DNA from: Streptomyces rubradiris
GTDB taxonomy: Bacteria > Actinomycetota > Actinomycetes > Streptomycetales > Streptomycetaceae
DNA length: 64,000 nt
Assembly (NCBI RefSeq): GCF_016860525.1
Contig: NZ_BNEA01000015.1
Location: forward strand, 434,001 to 498,000
Direction of reading: 5' to 3'
Translations under genes and position numbers: made by a program
The notes under the pieces: generated by a model
What the model saw: only the letters and a program-made list of their open reading frames with translations
What the model was told of the DNA's origin: nothing
Databases searched by the model: none
Shown here: one piece after another, positions 58,366 through 64,000 of the stretch
Position numbering within the stretch: position 1 is the stretch's first letter
How the letters are laid out: every line of letters starts with the position of its first letter

Positions 58366-59568
58366 ATGACCTTCTCCCTCGGCATCGTCGGCGCAGGGCA
58401 GTTCTCCGGCCGGTTCGCCGCGCTCTTCCACGCCCACCCCGGCGTACGGGACGTCCATGTCACCGACCTCCTGCCCGAGCGCGCCGAGCGCCTCGTCGCC
58501 GCGCACGGTCTCGCGGGCACGTTCCCGTCGTACGCGGCGATGCTGGAGTCACCGGCCGTCGAGGCGGTCGCGGTCTTCACCCAGCGCTGGACCCACGGTC
58601 CGCTGGTCATGCAGGGGCTGAACGCGGGCAAGCACGTGTTCTCGGCCGTCCCGATGGCGGTCACCGCCGAGGAGGTCGCCGCGATCGTCGCCACCGTCCG
58701 GTCCACCGGGCTGACGTACATGATGGGCGAGACCAGCCACTACCACCCGGCGACCGTGCTGGCCCGCGCCCGGATCGCCGAGGGCGCCTTCGGCCGGGTG
58801 TTCTACGCCGAGGGCGACTACGTCCACGACATGGACCTGGGTTTCTACGACGCCTACCGGTACAGCGGCGGCGAGAACTGGCGGGCGACGGCCAGCTATC
58901 CCCCGCTGCTGTACCCGACGCACTCGGTGGGCGGGGTGCTCGGGGCCTGGCGGACGCACGCGGTGAGCGTGTCGGCGATCGGCGTCCGCGACGAGGGCGC
59001 CGACGGCGTCTTCGACCGCTCGGTCAGCATGTTCGACAACGACGTGTCCAATGCCACCGCGCTGTTCGAGGTGGCGGGCGGCGGATCGTTCCGCACCAAC
59101 GAGTTCCGGCGGGTCGGCTACCCCGCGTACCTGCGCGAGTCCCGGTTCCGGTTCTTCGGGACCGAGGCCAGCATGGAGCAGCTCGCCACGGTGGCCCTGT
59201 GGCAGGACCGCGGCGGTGTCGAGGACATCACCGAGCTGCTGGAGCCGAAGCGGGCCGTCGCACCCGACGACCCGTCCCTCGCCGCTGTCGCGCCCGAGCT
59301 GCGCGCGGCCTTCACCTCGGGCTCGGCGCCGGTGCACGACCGGTCCCGGCTGCCCCGTGAGTTCGACCACCTGCCCAACGGGCACGAGGGCAGCCACCAC
59401 TTCCTGGTGGACGACTTCGTCACCGCCGTGACCCGGCGCACACTGCCGCCGGTGAACGCGTGGGTGGCCGCCCGCTACACCCTGCCGGGCATCGTCGCGC
59501 ACGAGTCGGCACGGCAGGGCGGTGTACGGCTGGAGATCCCGGACCTCGGGGACGCCCCCGCGGTCTGA
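58366..59568 (+). CDS. Gfo/Idh/MocA family oxidoreductase, EKP-less
   Basis: 400 residues. The Rossmann motif is SLGIVGAGQFSGRFAALFHAH; the usual EKP segment reads KHVFSAVPMAVTAEE, so the Glu-Lys pair is absent (A-V-P). The C-terminal barrel shows GETSHYHPATVLARARIAEG, FGRVFYAEGDYVHDMD and a TASYPPLLYPTHSVGGVLG block. It may bind rather than reduce its sugar ligand, or use another acid. GAAAG lies upstream of the ATG at 58366. It is unrelated in detail to the paralogue at 50.4-51.8 kb. Confidence 0.85.
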   Translation: MTFSLGIVGAGQFSGRFAALFHAHPGVRDVHVTDLLPERAERLVAAHGLAGTFPSYAAMLESPAVEAVAVFTQRWTHGPLVMQGLNAGKHVFSAVPMAVTAEEVAAIVATVRSTGLTYMMGETSHYHPATVLARARIAEGAFGRVFYAEGDYVHDMDLGFYDAYRYSGGENWRATASYPPLLYPTHSVGGVLGAWRTHAVSVSAIGVRDEGADGVFDRSVSMFDNDVSNATALFEVAGGGSFRTNEFRRVGYPAYLRESRFRFFGTEASMEQLATVALWQDRGGVEDITELLEPKRAVAPDDPSLAAVAPELRAAFTSGSAPVHDRSRLPREFDHLPNGHEGSHHFLVDDFVTAVTRRTLPPVNAWVAARYTLPGIVAHESARQGGVRLEIPDLGDAPAV

Positions 59569-59584
59569 CGGGACCGGTCCGGGC

Positions 59585-60280
59585 TCAGGTGCCCGGCTTG
59601 CGGCCGTAGACGAAGACGTCGTCGCCGTTCCTCAGCAGCGACCAGTACTTCTTGGCGTCCTTCTTCGTCATGTTGACGCAGCCGTGCGAACCCGGCGGGT
59701 TCCACACGCTGATGCCCACCGAGTGGAAGGCCTGGCCGCCGTCGAAGAACTGGCTGTAGGGCATCGGCACGTCGTAGAGGTTCGAGACGTGGTCGATGTC
59801 CCGCCAGTAGATCTTCTTCAGGCCGGTGCGGGTCTCGTTGCGGTCACGGCCGGTGCGCACCGGCACGGGCCCGTAGACCAGCTTCTTGCCGTCCTGGATC
59901 CAGCTGAGCTGGAGCGTGAGGTTCACACAGGCGATCCGGCCCTTGTTCACCGGGCACTTGCCGTCCTTGTTCGGCTTGTTCCCGACGGCCTTCTGCTTGT
60001 TCATGAGGTCCATCACGCCCCAGGTGACCGGACCGGCGTAGCCGATGGTGGGGGTGATGCCGTGCTTGGCCTGGAACGCCCGGATCGCCGTGCAGTCGGC
60101 GGCGGACTGCCTGCCGTCGGCCGGCCGGCCCAGGAACTTCTCCACCTGCTTCTGGTACGGCCCGGTGCTCGTGGAACAGCTCGCGGCCTGGGCCGGTGCC
60201 GCGGTGAAGGCGAGCGCGAGCGGCGCCACCAGCCCCGTCACGCCCAGCCCTACGACGCCTCGTCTGCGTATGCCCCCCAT
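59585..60280 (-). CDS. Secreted L,D-transpeptidase with peptidoglycan-binding-like domain
   Basis: 231 residues. Signal peptide about 1-33 (AxA before Ser34). A PG_binding_1-like domain (about 38-95; YQKQVEKFLGR, then AIRAFQAKHGITPTIGYAGPVTW) precedes the YkuD catalytic domain (about 118-228). The domain has FHSVGISVWNPPGSHGCVNM: His186, His199 and the nucleophilic Cys201. It forms 3-3 peptide cross-links or attaches proteins to wall peptides. AAGGAGAGAGG supports the ATG at 60280. Confidence 0.92.
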   Translation of the reverse strand: MGGIRRRGVVGLGVTGLVAPLALAFTAAPAQAASCSTSTGPYQKQVEKFLGRPADGRQSAADCTAIRAFQAKHGITPTIGYAGPVTWGVMDLMNKQKAVGNKPNKDGKCPVNKGRIACVNLTLQLSWIQDGKKLVYGPVPVRTGRDRNETRTGLKKIYWRDIDHVSNLYDVPMPYSQFFDGGQAFHSVGISVWNPPGSHGCVNMTKKDAKKYWSLLRNGDDVFVYGRKPGT

Positions 60281-60528
60281 GGCGGCCTCTCTCCTTCCGG
60301 TTCCTGGTCTGCTCGCCCGGTCCTCCCGGGTGCTCCCCAGCTCGATTCCCGCGGTCTCGGACTACTAGACGCGGCCGGGGAGGGCATGGTTGTGGTTCCG
60401 GTCAGGCTGTGACGAAACGGTGAAGTCCAGACCGTATCGCACACCCCGGACAGCCCCGCCGCCCGGGTCGAGGTCTCGGGAGCCGCCGTGCACGGCAGCC
60501 GGAGCCGGCGGGCCGGTGCCCGGTTCGT

Positions 60529-60556
60529 CCGGTCCACTTGTCGCGAAGTGGACCGG
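60529..60556. promoter_or_regulatory. Inverted repeat in the gap upstream of the decarboxylase pseudogene
   Basis: Eleven-base perfect arms (CCGGTCCACTT and its complement) surround GTCGCG. The repeat lies 35 bp before the pseudogene's original start and about 250 bp upstream of the transpeptidase start, so it may be the old gene's operator or a terminator. The rest of 60281-60591 holds nothing recognisable. Confidence 0.45.
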
Positions 60557-60591
60557 GCGGGGGGCGGCCCGCGCGGCCTAGGGTGCGGCGC

Positions 60592-61784
60592 ATGGACCGT
60601 ACGCTCGCCGGTGATCTCGCCCGGCTTTCCGAACTGCTGCAGGCCGCCCGTGATGTCGCCGCCCGCGAGATGGCGGGGCCGGCCGGGCGGCCGGTCGCCG
60701 CGTCCGGCCCGGTGCCGGGGCGGGCGCCGCTGCCGGCCGAGGGGGGGGCGGCGAGGGCGCCCCCGCCCGCTTCGCCGAGCGGTGGGCGCCCGGCTTCTCC
60801 GGCTCCGCCGGCCCGCGCGACCTCTGTTTCGTCACCGGTGGGGCGACACCCGCGTCCGTCGCCGGGGACTGGCTGACGTCCGCGTTCGACCAGAACCTGT
60901 CGGGGGCGGGCGGTTCCTGGGCCCAGGAGCTGGAGCGGGCCCGCACTCCAGCGTCGCGAAGGCGATGCCGGTGCTGGGCCCGGGCCGGGACCGGCTGCGG
61001 CGGGTGCCGCTGCTGCCGGGCGGGCGGGAGGCGGTCGACGTGGCCGCGCTGGAGGCCGCGCTGGCCGAGCGGGCAGGCCGGCCGGTGATCGTGGTCGCGA
61101 ACGCGGGCACCGTGAACACCGTCGACTTCGACGATCTGCGGGCGATCGCCGCACTGAAGGAACGGTACGACTTCTGGCCGCACGTGGACGGGGCGTTCGG
61201 CGCGTTCGCCGCGCTCAGCCCGCGATACGCCGCGCTGGTCGACGGGCTGGACGCGGCCGACTCGGTCTGCGTGGACCTGCGCAATGGCTGAACGTGCCCT
61301 ATGACGCGGCCGTTCAGTTCACCCGGCGCCGCGATCCGCAGGTGGCGGTGTTCCACAACGTCTCGCCGTATCTGTAACTGCCCGCGGGCGAACCGGAGTT
61401 CCTGCGTCTGACCTCGGAGAACTCGCGCCGGCTGCGGGCCCTGCCGGCCTGGTTCTCGCTGGTGGCCTAGGCCGGGCCGGGCACCGGGAGATCGTGGAGC
61501 GCGATGTGGCGCTGGCCCGCCGGCTGGGCGCGGGCATCGAGGCGCTGCCGGGCCTCAGCCTGCTGGCCCCGGTGCGGCTCAACGTCGTCTGCTTCACCCT
61601 CGCCGCGGACCCGTCCGAGGAGCGGGTGGCGCGGCTGGCCCGGGTGGTCGCCGCGTCCGGGGAGGCGTTCGTGACGCCGACGGTGTACGACGGGGTGCCC
61701 GGGCCGCGCGCGGCGTTCAGCAACTGGCGGACCACCGAGGCGGACACCGACCGGGTGCCGCGGGCGCCGGCCGCTTCGCTCTGA
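60592..61784 (+). pseudogene. Group II PLP-dependent amino acid decarboxylase, inactivated
   Basis: Reads in pieces as an aromatic-L-amino-acid-type decarboxylase. The N-terminal MDRTLAGDLARLSELLQAARDV is followed by frameshifts, then TPASVAGDWLTSAFDQNLSG and SWAQELERA joined directly to HSSVAKAMPVLG. Roughly 100 codons normally between these are deleted (junction about 60938-60948). HVDGAFGAFAALSPRYAALV leads to the PLP-lysine site, where a H-K-W motif is expected but the DNA is CGCAATGGCTGA: one base is missing from the Lys codon, giving a frameshift and stop. The frame after this reads LNVPYDAAVQF again, then has a TAA at 61375 and a lost base before the TAG at 61468, and resumes to the C terminus at 61784. 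At least five lesions; not functional. Confidence 0.88.
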
Positions 61785-61856
61785 CGCCCCGTCAGCCCCT
61801 GTGCGTGGCCGTGCGGGAGCGAAGCGGACCCGGATTTACCGGCGCCGCCAGGGAGT

Positions 61857-62771
61857 TCACCGGTACCCGGTGACGTCCGCCGGTTTGCCCGCGTCCTGTA
61901 CCTCGGTCAGGTACCGCCAGGCGTCCGGGCGGCTGCCGTCGAGGTCGGTGAAGCCGTACACCCGCGCCAGGCCGCCGCTGGAGAGGGACTGCCCGTTGAA
62001 CCGGGCCACGTCCGGGTCGGCGGCCAGGGCTGCCACGGCGCGGCCGGTGAAGCGCGGGGTCTCGGAGATGGCGAAGTGGGGTTCGCGTGTCAGGGCGTCC
62101 CGCCAGTTCTCCTCACGCACGCCGTACGTGTCGAGCATGATCTCCGAGCGCATCCACCCCGGCGTCAGGGCCACGGCCGTCGCGCCGCGCGGCCCGAGTT
62201 CGTGTCCCAGGGCGAAGGCCATGCGCAGGACGGACGCCTTGGCGAGGTCGTAGAAGAAGTTCACGCGGTAGGTGTCGCGGTTGTACTCGGCGGTGCCGTC
62301 GGTGACCTCCACGACCAGGCCGCCGGGCCGGCGCAGCAGCAGCGGCAGGGCGTGGTGGCTGGTGACGGCATGGGTCTCGACAGCGAGGCGGAGCAGCCGC
62401 AGCCCCTTGTCCAGGTCGTGCTCCCACACGGGGGTGTCCCACTCGAAGAGTCGCTCCCCGCCCCAGATGTCGTTGACGAGGACGTCGAGGCGGCCCTGTT
62501 CGGCGGCGATCCGGTCCACGAGGTGCCGTACGGCAGCGTGGTCGAGGTGGTCGGCCGGTACGGCGATGCCCCGGCCGCCGGCCTCGGTGACGAGGTCGGC
62601 GGTGTCCTCGATGGTCTCGGGGCGGTCGTACTCCGAGCGGTGGGCGCGGGTGCTGCGGCCGGTGACGTACACGGTGGCGCCGGCCACGCCGAGTTCCACG
62701 GCGATGCCCCGGCCCGCGCCCCGGGTCGCCCCGGCGACCAGCGCCACCTTGCCGTCCAGCGGTCCTGTCAT
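61857..62771 (-). CDS. Short-chain dehydrogenase/reductase
   Basis: 304 residues. NAD(P) binding is VALVAGATRGAGRGIAVEL; the central strand is LDVLVNDIWGG (N-D-I in place of N-A-G), and the catalytic YxxxK is YDLAK (FFYDLAKASVLRMA). It is longer than a classical SDR because of the C-terminal extension DLDGSRPDAWRYLTEVQDAG. Substrate unknown. GGAGGCAGGAC precedes the ATG at 62771. It follows the mycothiol detoxification genes on the same strand after 92 bp, possibly part of the same transcript. Confidence 0.9.
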   Translation of the reverse strand: MTGPLDGKVALVAGATRGAGRGIAVELGVAGATVYVTGRSTRAHRSEYDRPETIEDTADLVTEAGGRGIAVPADHLDHAAVRHLVDRIAAEQGRLDVLVNDIWGGERLFEWDTPVWEHDLDKGLRLLRLAVETHAVTSHHALPLLLRRPGGLVVEVTDGTAEYNRDTYRVNFFYDLAKASVLRMAFALGHELGPRGATAVALTPGWMRSEIMLDTYGVREENWRDALTREPHFAISETPRFTGRAVAALAADPDVARFNGQSLSSGGLARVYGFTDLDGSRPDAWRYLTEVQDAGKPADVTGYR

Positions 62772-62863
62772 GTCCTGCCTCCCGTGTGCCGTGCGAGCTG
62801 TGCCCTGCCACTCTCACGGGAATACCGGACATCTTCTGTCGGTGTTCCGGCGGGCGCCCGGAA

Positions 62864-63493
62864 TCAGTGCCCGCGCTCGATCCACTCCTGGAGGTGCGGG
62901 GCCTCCGCACCGATGGTGGTGGCGTCGCCGTGCCCGGTGAGGACCTTGGTCCCGGCCGGCAGGGTGAGGAGGCGGTCACGGACGGAGTCGATGATGGTCG
63001 GGAAGTGGGAGAAGGAGCGTCCGGTGGCGCCCGGGCCGCCCTGGAAGAGGGTGTCGCCGGTGAACACGGTGCCGAGACCGGGGTCGTAGAGGCAGACGGC
63101 GCCCGGGGCGTGTCCGGGGGTGTGCAGGACGGTGAGGTCGGCGCCGGCGGCCTCGATGACCTGGCCGTCGAGGAGGTGCCGGTCGGGTTCGCGGTCCGGG
63201 TGGGTCTGCCGCCACAGCGGCAGGTCGTCGGGGTGCAGCCAGATCGTGGCGCCGGTCAGGTCGGCGAGGCGCGGCGCCGCGTTGACGTGGTCGTTGTGGG
63301 CGTGGGTGCACACGATGGCGGTCAGCCGGCGGTCGCCGACGGCGCGGGCGATGGCCTCGGCGTCGTGGGCGGCGTCGATGACGATCACCTCGCGGTCGTC
63401 GCCGACGAGCCACACGTTGTTCTCCACGTCCCAGGTGCCGCCGTCCAGGGTGAACTGGCCGCTGGTGACGAGGCGTTCGATCCGCGCGGTCAT
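62864..63493 (-). CDS. Metallo-beta-lactamase-fold hydrolase, partner of mycothiol-dependent formaldehyde dehydrogenase
   Basis: 209 residues. The metal motif is VCTHAHNDHVNAAP (HxHxDH), with TPGHAPGAVCLYD, FTGDTLFQGGPGATGRSFS (Asp bridging) and LTGHGDATTIG supplying the further ligands. In actinobacteria this gene adjoins S-(hydroxymethyl)mycothiol dehydrogenase and is thought to hydrolyse the S-formylmycothiol product. The ATG at 63493 overlaps the dehydrogenase stop (TGATG), indicating translational coupling; a GTG at 63496 gives a 4-bp overlap. Confidence 0.9.
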   Translation of the reverse strand: MTARIERLVTSGQFTLDGGTWDVENNVWLVGDDREVIVIDAAHDAEAIARAVGDRRLTAIVCTHAHNDHVNAAPRLADLTGATIWLHPDDLPLWRQTHPDREPDRHLLDGQVIEAAGADLTVLHTPGHAPGAVCLYDPGLGTVFTGDTLFQGGPGATGRSFSHFPTIIDSVRDRLLTLPAGTKVLTGHGDATTIGAEAPHLQEWIERGH

Positions 63494-64000
63494 CACAGCA
63501 CCACCACCGAGCGCAGCACGTCACCGTGGTGCATCCGCTCGAACGCCTGCTCCACCTGGTCGAGTCCGACGGTCTCGGTGACGAACGCGTCGAGCGGCAG
63601 GCGGCCTTGCAGGTGCAGGTCGATCAGCATCGGGAAGTCGCGGCTGGGCAGGCAGTCGCCGTACCAGCTCGACTTCAGGGCGCCGCCGCGGCCGAAGACG
63701 TCCAGCAGGGGCAGTTCGAGCTTCATGTCGGGGGTGGGGACGCCGACAAGGACGACGGTGCCGGCCAGGTCGCGGGCGTAGAAGGCCTGCCGGTAGGTCT
63801 CGGGGCGGCCGACGGCCTCGATGACGACGTCGGCGCCGAAGCCGCCGGTCAGCTCGCGGATCGCCTCGACGGGGTCCGTTTCCCTGGAGTTGACGGTGTG
63901 GGTGGCGCCCAGGGTGCGTGCCGTCTCCAGCTTGCGGTCGTCGATGTCCACGGCGATGACGCGGGCCGCGCCGGCCAGGTTCGACCCGGCGATGGCCGCG
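63493..64000 (-). CDS. mscR: S-(hydroxymethyl)mycothiol dehydrogenase (3' part, runs off the window)
   Basis: Only the C-terminal ~168 residues are inside the window; the N-terminal zinc-binding GroES-like domain lies beyond 64000. The visible Rossmann part reads [79 protein letters not shown] and [16 protein letters not shown] (read in parts), matching zinc alcohol dehydrogenases of the formaldehyde/mycothiol type. It oxidises S-hydroxymethylmycothiol with NAD and is coupled to the metallo-hydrolase gene. Confidence 0.88.
   Translation of the reverse strand, partial: AAIAGSNLAGAARVIAVDIDDRKLETARTLGATHTVNSRETDPVEAIRELTGGFGADVVIEAVGRPETYRQAFYARDLAGTVVLVGVPTPDMKLELPLLDVFGRGGALKSSWYGDCLPSRDFPMLIDLHLQGRLPLDAFVTETVGLDQVEQAFERMHHGDVLRSVVVL

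Noticed and set aside
60529..60556. Strong terminator of the L,D-transpeptidase gene
   Set aside because: The repeat is upstream of that leftward gene, not downstream, so it cannot terminate it; kept only as an unassigned regulatory repeat.
1..64000. tRNA, rRNA, insertion sequences, integrases, biosynthetic gene cluster core enzymes
   Set aside because: Looked for cloverleaf/TTCGA-type signals, transposase-like and PKS/NRPS-like motifs by eye; none was convincing.

Overview
The window is about 72% G+C, with G/C-ending third codon positions, GTG and TTG starts, mycothiol-type enzymes, TAT and lipoprotein exports, an ANTAR-PP2C protein and a PrcB proteasome subunit. All of this points to a Streptomyces chromosome (or a very close actinomycete). 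No rRNA, tRNA, insertion sequence or phage gene was seen. The content looks like species-variable chromosome: lipid and sugar enzymes, signalling phosphatases, secreted proteins, several decayed genes and many intergenic minisatellites.

Layout. 0-4.2 kb: a PlsC-like acyltransferase diverges from a two-gene oxylipin-type unit, a cytochrome P450 followed by a strikingly cyclooxygenase-like haem dioxygenase. 4.2-8.8 kb: an OmpR-type response regulator sits tail to tail with the headless remnant of its kinase, then come two YceI proteins and gene debris. 8.8-16.4 kb: a lipase/acetoacetate-decarboxylase-fold fusion diverges from an acyl-CoA desaturase. A DUF4239 membrane protein, a giant silk-like repetitive surface protein and a flavodoxin follow. 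16.4-22.3 kb: methyltransferase, lipoprotein, GNAT enzyme behind a perfect CebR-type operator, FprA ferredoxin reductase behind an iron-box-like site, a 37-bp minisatellite, an unknown coiled-coil protein and a DUF1232 protein. 22.4-28.1 kb: two multidomain PP2C (SpoIIE-type) phosphatases. 28.2-35.3 kb: GH15 enzyme, small proteins, an orphan 20S proteasome beta subunit, and a translationally coupled pair of membrane proteins (GT39-like and flippase-like).

35.7-42.4 kb: GH65 phosphorylase coupled to beta-phosphoglucomutase, a kinase, a HAD protein, an RpiR regulator and an AT-rich operator/promoter before a small protein. 42.4-50.4 kb: ANTAR-GAF-PAS-PP2C phosphatase, flavin reductase, TAT-exported PL8 polysaccharide lyase overlapping an ATP-grasp gene, and a TetR regulator with a DUF35 protein that share an operator-like motif. 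50.4-58.2 kb: Gfo/Idh/MocA oxidoreductase, a large secreted alpha/beta hydrolase whose 3' end has been taken over by a 32-bp minisatellite, a PPOX-type enzyme, a DUF574 methyltransferase and a membrane-anchored streptogrisin-type protease. 58.3-64 kb: a second Gfo/Idh protein, an L,D-transpeptidase, a decarboxylase pseudogene broken at its PLP-lysine codon, an SDR, and a mycothiol-dependent formaldehyde detoxification pair running off the end.

The most novel part is the P450/cyclooxygenase-like pair. The dioxygenase keeps the tyrosine-radical and proximal-haem residues of cyclooxygenases but has Asp where the distal peroxidase His should be. Its P450 partner lacks the usual O2-activating I-helix residues and carries an N-x-x-Q element instead. 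Together they look like a split bacterial counterpart of fungal dioxygenase-P450 (Ppo / linoleate diol synthase) enzymes.
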